A DNA stretch of 64,000 nt, taken from positions 1,736,001 to 1,800,000 of the forward strand of contig NZ_VFOP01000001.1 in NCBI RefSeq assembly GCF_006716185.1. Reading direction: 5' to 3'. Source of the DNA: Ornithinicoccus hortensis (GTDB taxonomy: Bacteria > Actinomycetota > Actinomycetes > Actinomycetales > Dermatophilaceae). Made by a program: the position numbers and the translations under genes. This document shows, piece after piece, positions 8,767 through 19,796 of the stretch (its first letter is position 1; every line of letters starts with the position of its first letter). Below the pieces are notes generated by a model. The model searched no databases. It was not told the DNA's origin and worked only from the letters and a program-made list of their open reading frames with translations.

Positions 8767-9984
8767 ATGAGTGCATCCGAAGGCGTGATCAGGGTGCGGG
8801 GGGCAGCGGAGCAGATCGCCGTGCTTCCCCACCAGTTGGGGTACCAGCCTCGGCAGAGTCTGGTGGTGACGCTGTTGGGGGAACCCCGCAGCGACGGCGG
8901 TCCGCTGACCGCGGCGGTGCTGATGACCATGCGGTTCGACATCCCGGAGCCCAACGTGGTCAACCGGGTGGTGGAGGAGGTCCGGGCGGTGTGTGCCCGG
9001 GAGCAACCGGGGGCGGCCCAGATCTTTGCCTACACCGACGAGCGCGAGGACGCCCACGCGGTGCGGTCGCTCCGGCTGTTCGGGCAGGCCTGCGCCGACG
9101 AGGGCGCTGCCGTGGACACGCTCGCCCAGGTCAGCGACGGGTTCTGGTGCCGTCGCACGCACCTGGGCGAACACGACTGCCCGCCGACCTGGGCCAGGAT
9201 CCCGGCGCTCGCCGACGTGCCGGCCGCCGCCGACCTCGTATTCCGTGGCGCGAGTCCGCTGGGGGACCGGGCCGAACTCGGGCGGGCCCTGGACGCCGAC
9301 TGTCCATTGACGCACCAGGCCGTGCGCCAGGCGCTGCGCCTGCACGACGAGGACCCGGAGGGGCCGTTCGGGGATGTCGACGGGCCCCGCCGGGAGGGGG
9401 ACCTGCAGGCCTGGGAGGACCGCGAGCTCCGGCACTACCGGACGTGGGCCCTGGTGCTGCGTACCGACCCGGACGCGCCGGCCATCGAGCAGTTGGGTAC
9501 GGAGGATCTCGTCGCGACTGTCCGTTCCCTGCGGTACCGGGTGTTCCGCGACTGCCTGTTGGAGCTCATCGCTCCGAGTCAGTTCTCCGACCTGGACTCG
9601 TCGGCCCCGAACAGGGTCCAGGCGGCGCTGGTGCGGGTGGAGCGACGATGCCTCGCCGAGGCCGTCGAGGAGGAGGCGCGTGGGCGCGGGCTGGCCGCGC
9701 CGCCCCCGATCGACCTGGACCTGCTGACCCCCCGGTTGACGACCCTCTGTGCCCGGACCCCCCGGGAGCACGCCGTCCCCGTGCTCAGCCTGTTGGGGAT
9801 GCACGCGTGGTCCAAGGGGGCAGGCACCCTGGCGAACCTCGCCGTCGAGCGCGCGCTCGCGGTCGATCCGGACTACCGGCTGGCCCAACTGCTCGACCTC
9901 GCCCTGACGGCCGCGCTCCGGCCGAGGCGCTTCACCCGGGAGGCCGCCGACCGCTGCGAGGGCCGGGGCCCGGACGCGGCCTGA
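8767..9984 (+). CDS. DUF4192 family protein
   Basis: 405 residues from ATG at 8767, which follows a CACGCT hexamer by six bases. The DUF4192 signature is at the N-terminus: VLPHQLGYQPRQSLVVTLL. The C-terminal half, with AVPVLSLLGMHAWSKGAGTLANLAVERALAVDPDYRLAQLLDLAL, is characteristic of this actinobacterial family. Function is unknown. The gene stands alone between the EcsC-like and universal stress protein genes, all in the same direction. An upstream in-frame extension overlaps the ecsC-like gene and is rejected. Confidence 0.85.
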   Translation: MSASEGVIRVRGAAEQIAVLPHQLGYQPRQSLVVTLLGEPRSDGGPLTAAVLMTMRFDIPEPNVVNRVVEEVRAVCAREQPGAAQIFAYTDEREDAHAVRSLRLFGQACADEGAAVDTLAQVSDGFWCRRTHLGEHDCPPTWARIPALADVPAAADLVFRGASPLGDRAELGRALDADCPLTHQAVRQALRLHDEDPEGPFGDVDGPRREGDLQAWEDRELRHYRTWALVLRTDPDAPAIEQLGTEDLVATVRSLRYRVFRDCLLELIAPSQFSDLDSSAPNRVQAALVRVERRCLAEAVEEEARGRGLAAPPPIDLDLLTPRLTTLCARTPREHAVPVLSLLGMHAWSKGAGTLANLAVERALAVDPDYRLAQLLDLALTAALRPRRFTREAADRCEGRGPDAA

Positions 9985-10084
9985 TCGGCGGACACGCCCT
10001 ACCCCGGTGGGCCCCGACGGGGGACGAAATGACATGCTCCGGTGTAATCTCACCAACATTCTCTCGAGCGGATGAGGAGCACCT

Positions 10085-10492
10085 ATGTCGATCATCGTGG
10101 GTTATGTGCCGACCAAGGAAGGGCGCGCTGCGCTGCGGCGGGCCGCCCAGGAGGCACAACTGCGACGGACCAAGCTCATCGTGGTCAACTCTCACCGGGG
10201 TGGGCGGGACTTCGACGCGGGGGAGGCCCAGCGCTTCGAGGAGGAGCTGGGCAAGGTGCAGCGTTCGCTGGACGCCGACGGTGTCGAGCACGAGGTGCGG
10301 GCCCTGGTCCGCGGAAACGAGCCGAGCGAGGACCTCATCGCGGTCGCCGATGAGTCCGATGGCGACTTCATCGTGATCGGGCTGCGCAGGCGCACCCCGG
10401 TCGGCAAGTTGATCCTCGGCTCCAACGCCCAGCGGATCCTGCTCGACGCCTCCTGCCCGGTGCTGGCCGTCAAGGCGGGCGACGACGACTGA
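10085..10492 (+). CDS. universal stress protein (UspA) family
   Basis: 135 residues, one complete Usp domain. Start ATG is preceded by GATGAGGAG. It opens with IIVGYVPTKEGRAAL and ends with the nucleotide-binding type motif VIGLRRRTPVGKLILGSNAQRILLDASCPVLAV, in which the G-2x-G-9x-G-S/T pattern is recognisable, so ATP binding is likely. Cytoplasmic stress protein; specific role unknown. It lies just upstream of the primary sigma factor gene but is separated by 220 bases holding a likely promoter. Confidence 0.9.
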   Translation: MSIIVGYVPTKEGRAALRRAAQEAQLRRTKLIVVNSHRGGRDFDAGEAQRFEEELGKVQRSLDADGVEHEVRALVRGNEPSEDLIAVADESDGDFIVIGLRRRTPVGKLILGSNAQRILLDASCPVLAVKAGDDD

Positions 10493-10550
10493 CCCGCGTG
10501 TGTCGGGTGGGTTCGCGAGGCCCCGGACACCGCGCTGACCAGCCGGGGAA

Positions 10551-10579
10551 CAACTTCGGCGGCCCGGTGGTTTTATAAT
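10551..10579 (+). promoter_or_regulatory. candidate sigma-70 promoter upstream of the primary sigma factor gene
   Basis: A perfect TATAAT -10 at 10574-10579 lies in an otherwise GC-rich stretch about 135 bases before the sigA start. The -35 at the right distance (CAACTT, 10551-10556) is weak. The strength of the -10 makes a promoter likely, perhaps one dependent on an activator. Confidence 0.5.
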
Positions 10580-10713
10580 GTCAGTAAGCCGCTGATCGGA
10601 ACGCAACACGATCGGTGACACATCGCGAACCCCCCGACCACTCTGGTGCTCCCGTGCGCCCTGACTGGTCGTCCCCGGGTGCTGCGCAGGACCGGCGCAG
10701 CAGAAAGTAGTTG

Positions 10714-12552
10714 ATGCCACCCGTGACCCCCAAGACCGCCGCCAAGACCGCCGAGCCGACCGAGCTTCCCGCTGAGTTCGGCACCCCCGAGCTGACCACC
10801 CTCTTCAAGGAGGGCAAGAAGCGCGGACACCTGAGCATGACCGAGGTGAAGGTCGCGCTGGAGAGCGCGGACCTGGGCTCCCGGGGAAGCAAGAAGGTCC
10901 TCAAGACGCTGCACGACAACGCCATCGAGATCCGCGAGGACGACAGCTCCCAGTTGCCGTCCGGCCGGCGCCGGACCGCCAAGAAGTCCCCGGCCAAGAC
11001 CAAGACGGCGAGCAAGACCACGAGCAAGACGACCGACAAGAAGTCGAGCCCGGAGCCCGCCGACTCCGCCCCCGCCAACGACGAGGCGCAGGACACCACG
11101 TCGGCCGCCAAGAAGCCCGCAGCGAAGAAGGCCGCCGCCAAGACTGCGACGAAGACCGCGGCCAAGACGACCGCGGCCAAGACCGCGGCCAAGACGACCG
11201 CGGCCAAGACCGCGGCCAAGACGACCACGGCCAAGACGACCACGGCGAAGAAGGCCGCGAGCAAGGCCGCGGGAGCGGACGACACGGCCGAGGACGGGAC
11301 GAGCACCAGCACGGGCGCCGCCAAGGGGACCGCCCGCAAGACCGCCTCCCGGGCAGGCACCACCCGCGCCGCTGCCAAGAAGGCTGCCGGCCGCACGACG
11401 AAGGCCGCGGCGGGCAAGACGGCAGCCAAGAAGACGGCCGCCAAGAAGGCCGCCGCCGCGAAGGTGGACGACGACCTCGAGGTCACCGAGGCGGACGACG
11501 AGGAGGGCGAGGACGCCGAGGAGACCGAGGAGGCCGCCACCCCCGGCAACGCCAACAAGAAGCCGGAGCGCGAGGACGAGAGCTTCGTGCTCAGCTCGGC
11601 CGACGACGACGACGCACCGGCCCAGCAGGTCGTCACCGCCGGCGCCACCGCCGACCCGGTTAAGGACTACCTGAAGCAGATCGGCAAGGTCGCGCTGCTG
11701 AACGCCGAGCAGGAGGTCGAGCTCGCCAAGCGGATCGAGGCCGGCCTGTTCGCCGAGGAGCGGCTCAACTCCGGGGACAAGATCGAGGCCAAGCTCAAGC
11801 GTGAGCTTTGGTGGATCTCCCAGGACGGCAAGAACGCCAAGAACCACCTGCTCGAGGCCAACCTGCGCCTCGTGGTGTCGCTGGCCAAGCGGTACACCGG
11901 CCGCGGCATGCTCTTCCTCGACCTGATCCAGGAGGGCAACCTCGGGCTGATCCGTGCGGTGGAGAAGTTCGACTACACCAAGGGCTACAAGTTCTCGACC
12001 TACGCCACCTGGTGGATCCGGCAGGCGATCACCCGCGCCATGGCCGACCAGGCGCGCACCATCCGCATCCCGGTGCACATGGTCGAGGTCATCAACAAGT
12101 TGGCGCGGGTGCAGCGCCAGATGCTCCAGGACCTGGGCCGGGAGCCCACCCCGGAGGAGCTGGCCGCCGAGCTGGACATGACGCCGGAGAAGGTCGTCGA
12201 GGTCCAGAAGTACGGCCGGGAGCCCATCTCGCTGCACACCCCGCTCGGTGAGGACGGCGACTCCGAGTTCGGTGACCTGATCGAGGACTCCGAGGCGGTC
12301 GTCCCGGCCGACGCGGTCTCCTTCACCCTGCTCCAGGAGCAGCTCCACTCGGTGCTGGACACGCTCTCCGAGCGGGAGGCCGGCGTGGTCTCCATGCGGT
12401 TCGGCCTGTCCGACGGGCAGCCCAAGACTTTAGACGAGATCGGCAAGGTCTACGGGGTCACCCGAGAGCGGATCAGGCAGATCGAGTCCAAGACGATGAG
12501 CAAGCTGCGTCACCCCTCGCGCTCCCAGGTCCTGCGGGACTACCTGGACTGA
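10714..12552 (+). CDS. sigA: primary RNA polymerase sigma factor (SigA/HrdB/RpoD)
   Basis: 612 residues from ATG 10714 (an adjacent TTG at 10711 is the alternative). Residues 1-300 are an Ala/Lys/Thr-rich, then acidic, extension typical of actinobacterial principal sigma factors. Residues from about 310 hold region 1.2 ([21 protein letters not shown]), regions 2.1-2.4 with [35 protein letters not shown] and [13 protein letters not shown], region 3 ([13 protein letters not shown]) and region 4.2 [12 protein letters not shown]. It directs core polymerase to housekeeping promoters. A GNAT gene follows four bases downstream. Confidence 0.97.
   Translation: MPPVTPKTAAKTAEPTELPAEFGTPELTTLFKEGKKRGHLSMTEVKVALESADLGSRGSKKVLKTLHDNAIEIREDDSSQLPSGRRRTAKKSPAKTKTASKTTSKTTDKKSSPEPADSAPANDEAQDTTSAAKKPAAKKAAAKTATKTAAKTTAAKTAAKTTAAKTAAKTTTAKTTTAKKAASKAAGADDTAEDGTSTSTGAAKGTARKTASRAGTTRAAAKKAAGRTTKAAAGKTAAKKTAAKKAAAAKVDDDLEVTEADDEEGEDAEETEEAATPGNANKKPEREDESFVLSSADDDDAPAQQVVTAGATADPVKDYLKQIGKVALLNAEQEVELAKRIEAGLFAEERLNSGDKIEAKLKRELWWISQDGKNAKNHLLEANLRLVVSLAKRYTGRGMLFLDLIQEGNLGLIRAVEKFDYTKGYKFSTYATWWIRQAITRAMADQARTIRIPVHMVEVINKLARVQRQMLQDLGREPTPEELAAELDMTPEKVVEVQKYGREPISLHTPLGEDGDSEFGDLIEDSEAVVPADAVSFTLLQEQLHSVLDTLSEREAGVVSMRFGLSDGQPKTLDEIGKVYGVTRERIRQIESKTMSKLRHPSRSQVLRDYLD
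11152..11250 (+). repeat. tandem AAKT-type coding repeat in the sigma factor N-terminus
   Basis: Alternating units of 12 bases encoding AAKT and TAKT, partly as 24-base higher-order copies, form a histone-H1-like Lys/Ala segment. The repeat is in frame and within the non-conserved extension of the sigma factor. Confidence 0.8.
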
Positions 12553-12555
12553 CCG

Positions 12556-13113
12556 GTGCCCGTGGCGCGACCGGTGCCGGGGCCGCCGGGTCTGCACCTG
12601 CACCGTGTCGCCGCCGGGGACTGGGCCTCCCACCGCGACCTGCGGCTGCAGATGCTGCGGGAGGCCCCGGACGCGTTCTGGACCACCTACGAGGAGGTCG
12701 CCGACCGCACCGAGCAGGACTGGCGCGCATCGGTGACCGGTGCCGCGTGCGTGCTCCAGGCCCGCTCGGCGGACGACACGCCGCTCGGCACTCTGGGGAT
12801 CCTGCCGGAGGGGTATGCCGACGACGTCCCGTTCGCGCAGGGGTCGGTCAACCTGATCGCGATGTATGTCGTGCCGGCTGCCCGCGGGTCGGGGGTCGGC
12901 GACCTGCTGATGGCCGGCGCGCGGGAGCTCACCCTGGAACTCGGGCGGCGGCGCATCCTGCTCGAGGTCACCAGCAGCAATGCCGCCGCGATCCGGCTCT
13001 ACGAGCGGACCGGATTCCGGTTCACCGGAGCCACCACCCCGCACCCGCGCCGCGCCGACCTGGTGGAGCGCGAGATGGCCTGGGAACTCACCGCCGCCGG
13101 AGGAGCCGGCTGA
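12556..13113 (+). CDS. GNAT family N-acetyltransferase
   Basis: 185 residues from GTG 12556, three bases after the sigma factor stop, so probably cotranscribed with it. The GNAT fold is recognisable: an N-terminal RLQMLREAPDAFWTTYEE, beta-4 with VNLIAMYVVPAARGSGVGDLLM, the acetyl-CoA pyrophosphate loop (R-G-S-G-V-G), and the C-terminal NAAAIRLYERTGFRFTG. Cytoplasmic acetyl transfer from acetyl-CoA; substrate unknown. Its 3' end overlaps the convergent transglutaminase gene by 26 bases. Confidence 0.85.
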   Translation: MPVARPVPGPPGLHLHRVAAGDWASHRDLRLQMLREAPDAFWTTYEEVADRTEQDWRASVTGAACVLQARSADDTPLGTLGILPEGYADDVPFAQGSVNLIAMYVVPAARGSGVGDLLMAGARELTLELGRRRILLEVTSSNAAAIRLYERTGFRFTGATTPHPRRADLVEREMAWELTAAGGAG

Positions 13114-15415
13114 CCCCGTCTCGGATCGCGTGGAGCCCGCTGCGAGGGAGCACCCGGTTGTGCACCCGCACGTTCCACGGCAGCTTCTCGTGGGCGGCGT
13201 CGACGACCGCCCGGACGTCCCGGGCCATCACCGCGACCTGACCCTCCTGCTGGGCGGTGTCGCTCGCGTAGCGGCTGCGCTCGAGGGTGTCGGCGGCCCG
13301 GCCCAGCGCCTCGTTGCTCCGGCGGTCCAGCGAGGTGGCCGCCAGGTAGTGGTCGCGCATCTCCCGGGGGCTGCGGGCACCCGGCGGCCCGACCCCGAGG
13401 TCCTCCAAGGAGCGGGTGAGCAGCAGCCAGTGGCCCTCGATCCGGTCCGGATCGTTCTGTGCGCTGCGCAGCCCGGCCTCGCGGTAGCGGCGACCCGCCC
13501 ACGGCACCAGCAGCATCAGGGCGGCGAGCACCACGAGCCCGACCAGGACCCGTCCGAGCGTGGGTGCCAGGTCCTTGACCGAGTCCCAGAGACCGGACTC
13601 CTGGCCACCGCCGGTGGCGTCGTCGGGCGCGGTGGGCGTGGCGGTCGGCGTGGGGTCGGTGTCCGCGGTCGGGTCGTCCTCCGGCAGCTCGGTCTGGCTC
13701 TGGGCATAGCCGGGAGGGGTGTTACCGGCCCGGCCGGGCGTGGGCTCGAACCGGGTCCACCCCATACCGTCGATGTACAGCTCGGGCCAGGTGTGCGCAT
13801 CGGAGGCCCGCACCGCCCGGGTGCCGTCCTGCTGGATCGTGCCGGGCAGGAACCCGACGGCCATCCGGGCCGGGATCCCCTCGTGCCGCGCCATCATCAC
13901 CATGGCGGTGGCGAACTGCACGCAGTAGCCCCGCCGGGTCTGCAGGAAGTGGCTGATCGGGTCGGACTCGTCACCGCCGGGTGCCAGTTCCAGGGAGTAG
14001 AGGTAGGCCCCGGTGCGGAAGTGGTTCTGGATCCGGGAGGCGACGTCGACGTCGTTCGTGGCGTTGCCGACGACCTCGTCGGCCAGCGCGGAGATGGCCT
14101 GTTCGGAGGCCGGGTCGACCCTCAGGTACTCCTCGAACTGTTCCTCCTGGCCGGGGGGCGGGGTCGCCGGCTCGTCGCCGATACCCTCCGGCAGGCCTCC
14201 CCGGGGCGCGATCTCCAGGTAGCGGACCTGGTACGACTCCGGCGGGGCCTCGACACGGATCGCGGCCGTGCCCCCGTCCACCGCCCAGGCGACGCCGAGA
14301 TCCGCCGAGACGACGGGGCTGGGTACCGCCAGGGCCGGAGCCCGCACGGAGTTCTGCACCACCGTGATCTCCGCCGTGCCGCCGGGCACGTCCGGGTCCA
14401 GCGCGCCGGTCTCCCCGCCCCACTCGAAGCGGTCCGTGCCGCGCTCCGCGGGCGTCTCGGAGTAGTCGGGTGGCAGCCACTGGCCGTCCTCGAACACCGA
14501 GGTGGCGGTGACCCTGAGAGGAGTCGGGACCGCCGAGTTGGTCCGGTAGCGGAGGACGGGTGCCTGGGACGGGTTGTTGAGGTCCTGGCGCAGGTCCATG
14601 GTCTCGGTGAACGACACCGACCCGCTGTCACCCCCGACGCTGCGCCCGTCCGGGTTGCGGGCCAACCCGTCGGCGAAGTAGGTGGGGGGCAGGTGGGGCA
14701 GCAGGGAGGCGGCGAGCAGCGCGCCGATGATGGTGCAGGCCCCGAGGACCCGGGCGACGGCGCGGTAGCCCGTCGGCCCGTGCGAGACGTCCCGGGCACC
14801 GACCGCCTCGCGCCGGTCCGCGGAGGACCAGCCGCCCACGACCCGCCCGCCCTGTTGGGCGATCATCACCAGCCAGGCCGCGGCCACGGCCACGAAGTAG
14901 TAGGGGGCCATCGCCTCCCCGGTGTTGGAGACCGAGACCAGGAACCCGGCGGCGAGGGGGATACCGGCCGCGGCGGGGGAGCGTCCGGTGACCCCGATCG
15001 AGTCGACCGAGAGCGCGGTCAGGGTGATCACCAGGACGATGAGGAACTCCACGCCCTCCGTCGTCGGGGCCGGGGCGGCGTAGGTGCGCAGCACCTGCCC
15101 GGCCTCCTGGAGCAGACGCGACGCGCCGGAGATCGTCTCGGGGGTGGGCAACAGGTACCAGAGCGTGTCGCCCAGGTAGCGGTAGAGGACCGCCCACAGG
15201 GCCACGACCGCCTGGACCAGCACGGTCGTGGTGGGCCCGGCCCCGACCGCCCGCAGGAGCGCCCCGGAGACGGCCACCAACAGCACCATGATGAGGGCGC
15301 CCTCGAGCCAGACGTTCTCCCGGAGCAGCGAGGACACCGGCCACGCCACGCACAGCGAGGCGACCGCCGCGACGGCCGCCTCCTGCCACAGGCTGCGGTC
15401 CAGGCTCGGCCTCAT
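13088..15415 (-). CDS. TgpA-like membrane transglutaminase (DUF3488/DUF4129)
   Basis: 775 residues. Five or more N-terminal transmembrane helices (residues ~10-220) correspond to DUF3488. An extracytoplasmic transglutaminase-like domain follows with catalytic Cys in RRGYCVQFATAMVMMARHEG, His in SDAHTWPELYIDG and a downstream Asp/Glu candidate. A Pro/Thr/Asp-rich linker, one more transmembrane helix (LVVLAALMLLVPWAG) and a DUF4129-like cytoplasmic tail complete it. The start at 15415 forms an ATGA overlap with the DUF58 gene, so these genes are translationally coupled. This moxR-DUF58-tgpA operon type is widespread; its substrate is not established. Confidence 0.9.
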   Translation of the reverse strand: MRPSLDRSLWQEAAVAAVASLCVAWPVSSLLRENVWLEGALIMVLLVAVSGALLRAVGAGPTTTVLVQAVVALWAVLYRYLGDTLWYLLPTPETISGASRLLQEAGQVLRTYAAPAPTTEGVEFLIVLVITLTALSVDSIGVTGRSPAAAGIPLAAGFLVSVSNTGEAMAPYYFVAVAAAWLVMIAQQGGRVVGGWSSADRREAVGARDVSHGPTGYRAVARVLGACTIIGALLAASLLPHLPPTYFADGLARNPDGRSVGGDSGSVSFTETMDLRQDLNNPSQAPVLRYRTNSAVPTPLRVTATSVFEDGQWLPPDYSETPAERGTDRFEWGGETGALDPDVPGGTAEITVVQNSVRAPALAVPSPVVSADLGVAWAVDGGTAAIRVEAPPESYQVRYLEIAPRGGLPEGIGDEPATPPPGQEEQFEEYLRVDPASEQAISALADEVVGNATNDVDVASRIQNHFRTGAYLYSLELAPGGDESDPISHFLQTRRGYCVQFATAMVMMARHEGIPARMAVGFLPGTIQQDGTRAVRASDAHTWPELYIDGMGWTRFEPTPGRAGNTPPGYAQSQTELPEDDPTADTDPTPTATPTAPDDATGGGQESGLWDSVKDLAPTLGRVLVGLVVLAALMLLVPWAGRRYREAGLRSAQNDPDRIEGHWLLLTRSLEDLGVGPPGARSPREMRDHYLAATSLDRRSNEALGRAADTLERSRYASDTAQQEGQVAVMARDVRAVVDAAHEKLPWNVRVHNRVLPRSGLHAIRDGVSRLLRRR

Positions 15416-16677
15416 CGCACGCCCTCCGACCGGCGGGACCCGTGGATGACCTCCCAGGCCCCGGCCACCGGGTCCGCCGGCCCCACGAGGGCGGTCTGCC
15501 AGCCGGACTCGGAGAGCACCCCCTCCAGGGCCAGCGTGCCGGTGTCCCGGGTCGTGCCCGTGGGGGAGCCGGCGTCGAAGGCCGACCGGTCCAGCACGAA
15601 GGCCATCGCCGTGTTGCCCGGTTGCCGGATCGCCGCGAGGTTGCGCACCTCCTGCTCGTCGTGTGCGACCACGGCGGCCACCACGAGGACGCCGCCGGAG
15701 GTGAAGGAGTGCGCGGCCGCGATCAACGGGTCCAGCCCCGCGGAGCCGGTCGCCGGCTGGATCCTGGCCAACACGGTCATGATCCGGTCCAGGTCGAGCG
15801 GGTGCGCGGCGCTGCCGTCCTCCAGCGTCGCCTCGGTGAGCAGGTGGACCACGAAACCGTCCTGGATCAGGTGCCGGGCGACCGAGGCGAGGGCACTGAC
15901 CGCCCACTCGTAGGAGGGGCGGTGGACCGAGCCCGGGTGGGCCGACGAGCGCGAGTCCAGCAACAGCACCGCCCGGCGCCGGGTCGGCCGGTCCTCCTGG
16001 CGCACCATCAGCTCACCCCGGTGGGCGGTGGCGGGCCAGTGCACCCGGCGCAGCTCGTCGCCGTCCCGGTAGGACCGGATGCTCACGTCGTCCTCACCGT
16101 GCAGGGCCACCATCTGCGGCAGCTCGCCCTCCGTGCCGCGGCCCTGCCCGCGGGGCCCCCGGGTCCCGAGGTCGTAGATGCGGGGGAGGACGAGCGCCTC
16201 GTCGGTGCGGGGCAGCTGCATGACCAGGTAGGTCAGACCGAACGGGTCGCGCAGCCGGAGGGTGACCGGGCCGAGGGGGTAGCTGCCGCGGTGCCGACTA
16301 CGGATCGTGTAGCGCAGCTGGCGTTCCTCGCCCCGGTCCATCCGGGGCAGCAGGAACCGCGGCCGGTCGCCCAGCGCGTAGTCGAACTGCTCCTCGGCCA
16401 GGTACATCGGGGTGCGGGAGGAGCCCACGTTGGTGAACAGTGCCCGCACCTCACCGCGCTCGTCCGGCAGCATCCGGGAGGGTGAGACGGTGCGGAGCAC
16501 CCGGATCGAGGGCGGACGCCGGCGCATCCACACCATGGCCAGCAGCGGGAGCGCCAGCAGCAGGATGCCGATCCGGGTCACGTCCCGGTAGCCGAGCACG
16601 ATGCCGGCCAACGCGGTCAGGACGCCGAGCATCAGGAAGGCCTGGCCCCTGCTCGTCAGCACCCCTGGGCTGCGCAT
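15412..16677 (-). CDS. DUF58 domain protein, MoxR-associated
   Basis: 421 residues from an ATG preceded by GAAGGAA. Two transmembrane helices near the N-terminus (residues ~10-55) anchor it. The DUF58 core is clear: GDELRRVHWPATAHRGELMVRQ followed by RRAVLLLDSR, which begins a vWA-like fold. DUF58 proteins accompany MoxR ATPases and may present a substrate or metal-dependent partner to the AAA+ protein. Middle gene of a leftward three-gene operon; 37 bases separate it from moxR. Confidence 0.9.
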   Translation of the reverse strand: MRSPGVLTSRGQAFLMLGVLTALAGIVLGYRDVTRIGILLLALPLLAMVWMRRRPPSIRVLRTVSPSRMLPDERGEVRALFTNVGSSRTPMYLAEEQFDYALGDRPRFLLPRMDRGEERQLRYTIRSRHRGSYPLGPVTLRLRDPFGLTYLVMQLPRTDEALVLPRIYDLGTRGPRGQGRGTEGELPQMVALHGEDDVSIRSYRDGDELRRVHWPATAHRGELMVRQEDRPTRRRAVLLLDSRSSAHPGSVHRPSYEWAVSALASVARHLIQDGFVVHLLTEATLEDGSAAHPLDLDRIMTVLARIQPATGSAGLDPLIAAAHSFTSGGVLVVAAVVAHDEQEVRNLAAIRQPGNTAMAFVLDRSAFDAGSPTGTTRDTGTLALEGVLSESGWQTALVGPADPVAGAWEVIHGSRRSEGVR

Positions 16678-16714
16678 CGTATTCCTTCGTCCGGGAGGTC
16701 GGTCGCCGGGGGCG

Positions 16715-17695
<981 letters not shown>

Positions 17696-17713
17696 GGTGC
17701 GATCTTGCCTCAT

Positions 17714-18105
17714 CGGGGCCACGGGGACCGCACCCGAATTGGGGATCGTGTCCGCACTGTGATCCGTGGGGCGACCCGGGTCCGCGCCGCCCTCCGCCAT
17801 TCCGTCGCTGCCCACCGGCACTCCTCCACTTCGCTCCACCCTCGGCCCCTCCGCGGTGTCCCGATCCTCCCACGCCCGCCCCGGGGAGCCGTCGTTCGGT
17901 GCGCTCCGCGACCGGACGCGGGGCCCGTGGGCCCGCCGTGGCGAACTTCCCCCACTTGGCTCCACCTCGGTTCACCAGCGGGTATTCGGGAAACCTGGTC
18001 GTGAAAGCGGTCAGGAACGATGCGTGGTGGAGGAAAGTGGAGTACTGTGGGGCGCCTAGGAGAGCAGTGGTTCGGACTGGCGCGGTCGGGAAGGGGTGAG
18101 CACCG
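17714..18105. other. divergent intergenic region, moxR / mraZ
   Basis: About 390 bases between divergent operons. The right end holds the MraZ boxes and a TACTGT -10-like hexamer. A run rich in CCTCC/CTTCG and Arg/Pro codons near 17800-17900 is not coding-like. No RNA gene or mobile-element remnant was recognised. Confidence 0.6.
18027..18051 (+). promoter_or_regulatory. MraZ operator boxes overlapping the mraZ promoter
   Basis: Three five-base boxes, GTGGA (18027), GTGGA (18037) and GTGGG (18047), are spaced exactly ten bases apart, the layout of MraZ binding sites in other bacteria. A TACTGT -10-like hexamer (18043-18048) lies within them, so binding would block transcription. This predicts autoregulation of the division cluster. 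Confidence 0.8.
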
Positions 18106-18537
18106 GTGTTCCTCGGCACGCACACGCCACGGCTGGACGACAAGGGCCGGATGTTCCTCCCGGCCAAGTTCCGCGAGAAGCTCGCCGGCGGAGTCGTCAT
18201 CACCCGCGGCCAGGAGCACTGCCTGTACGTCTACCCGATGGCCGAGTTCGAGCGGGTCGCCGCGACGATGCAGACCTCGCCCACCACCAACCGTGCCGTC
18301 CGGGACTACCAGCGCGTCTTCCTCTCCGGTGCCTCCGACGAGGTCCCGGACAAGCAGGGCCGGGTCACCATCCCCGCCAACCTGCGCGCGTATGCCGGGT
18401 TGAGCCACGAGTGCACCGTCATCGGCGCCGGATCCCGGGTGGAGATCTGGGACACCGAGAGCTGGAACACCTACCTGGAAGAGACCGAGCCTGCCTACGC
18501 CGACCAATCGGAAGAGGTGGTGCCCGGACTCATCTGA
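18106..18537 (+). CDS. mraZ: transcriptional regulator MraZ
   Basis: 143 residues from GTG 18106 with GGGAAGGGG upstream. Two AbrB/SpoVT-like repeats are visible: [21 protein letters not shown] near the start and [19 protein letters not shown] in the middle, each with the DxxGR core. MraZ binds DNA at the head of dcw clusters and usually represses them; it also forms ring oligomers. The preceding triple box supports this. A 248-base gap separates it from rsmH. Confidence 0.95.
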   Translation: MFLGTHTPRLDDKGRMFLPAKFREKLAGGVVITRGQEHCLYVYPMAEFERVAATMQTSPTTNRAVRDYQRVFLSGASDEVPDKQGRVTIPANLRAYAGLSHECTVIGAGSRVEIWDTESWNTYLEETEPAYADQSEEVVPGLI

Positions 18538-18785
18538 CCGGCCGCGGGTGCGCACTGCGCTCCTCGGGCCAGGTCTCCAGCCGCTCACCGCTCCGACGTC
18601 CCTTCCCCGGCGCCGGAGCCACGTCGAAACGGTGGCGTCGCCGACACCTCTTCCCCGGTGCCGGACCGCCCCGGAGCGGATGGAGACCTGACCAGAGGAA
18701 CCAGGCCACCCGCGGACCGCCCGGACCGGGCGCACCAGGACCCCCGACCTTGACCATCCAGCGAGCAGAGCGGAGCACCCCGCAG

Positions 18786-19796
18786 ATGACCGAACGGGCA
18801 GCGGCAGACCGGCACCAGCCGGTGCTGCGCGACCGCGTGGTCGACCTGCTCGCCCCTGCCCTCCAGCAGCCGGGCGCGGTGTATGTCGACGCGACCCTCG
18901 GCATGGGCGGCCACACCGAGGCGATCCTGCGGGCCTGCCCCGGGGCCCGCGCCGTCGGGATCGACCGTGACACCGAGGCCCTGGCCCTGGCCGGGGAACG
19001 GTTGGCCGGCTTCGGGGAGCGGTTCGTGCCGGTGCACGCCGTCTACGACGAGATTCCCGCGGCGCTCGCCGAGCTGAGCATCTCCCGGGCCGACGCGATC
19101 CTCTACGACCTGGGGGTCTCCTCGCTGCAGCTGGACGAGGAGGAGCGCGGCTTCGCCTACCGGATGGACGCGCCCCTGGACATGCGGATGGACCAGTCGC
19201 GCGGGATGACCGCCGCGGACGTGCTCAACGGCTACAGCGAGGCCGAGCTGACCAGGATCCTGAAGGACTACGGCGAGGAGCGCTTCGCCCGCAAGATCGC
19301 CCGCGCCCTGGTCCGCCGCCGTGAGCAGGAGCCGTTCACCACCTCCGGCCCGCTCGTGCAGCTGCTGCACGAGGTCGTGCCCGCCGCGTCGCAACGCTCC
19401 GGTGGGCACCCGGCCAAGCGCACCTTCCAGGCACTGCGCATCGAGGTCAACGCCGAGCTGTCCACCTGGCGGGCCGCGCTGCCCGCTGGACTCGATCTGT
19501 TGCCGGTCGGCGGCCGGGTGCTCGTGCTGGCCTACCACTCGCTCGAGGACCGCATCGCCAAGCAGCTGCTCGGCGCCGGCGCCACCAGCTCGGCACCCCC
19601 CGGGATGCCGGTCGAGCTGCCCGAGCAGCGCCCGTGGCTGCGCCTGCTCACCCGTGGCGCGGAGCAGGCCGACGACCAGGAGATCGCCGCCAACCCCCGG
19701 GCCGCCTCGGTCCGGCTCCGCGCCGCCGAACGCATCCGAGAGACCGCGCCCGCCGACCTTCACGCGCCAGCCGACCACAAGGAGAACCGCCGATGA
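18786..19796 (+). CDS. rsmH: 16S rRNA m4C1402 methyltransferase RsmH
   Basis: 336 residues. SAM-binding motif [16 protein letters not shown] near residue 40, then [30 protein letters not shown], and the C-terminal [14 protein letters not shown]. It N4-methylates C1402 of 16S rRNA. The ATG at 18786 starts with the conserved HQPVL core a few residues in; the longer upstream frame overlaps mraZ and has an unlikely composition. The stop overlaps the next start as ATGA. The 248 bases before it contain two imperfect copies of TTCCCCGG(C/T)GCCGGA about 50 bases apart. Confidence 0.95.
   Translation: MTERAAADRHQPVLRDRVVDLLAPALQQPGAVYVDATLGMGGHTEAILRACPGARAVGIDRDTEALALAGERLAGFGERFVPVHAVYDEIPAALAELSISRADAILYDLGVSSLQLDEEERGFAYRMDAPLDMRMDQSRGMTAADVLNGYSEAELTRILKDYGEERFARKIARALVRRREQEPFTTSGPLVQLLHEVVPAASQRSGGHPAKRTFQALRIEVNAELSTWRAALPAGLDLLPVGGRVLVLAYHSLEDRIAKQLLGAGATSSAPPGMPVELPEQRPWLRLLTRGAEQADDQEIAANPRAASVRLRAAERIRETAPADLHAPADHKENRR

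Noticed and set aside
13088-13502. Additional genes antisense to or overlapping transglutaminase, S9, mur and dnaE genes
   Set aside because: Many long open frames occur on the opposite strand of GC-rich genes; their products are Arg/Pro/Gly-rich with no family resemblance or ribosome-binding sites.
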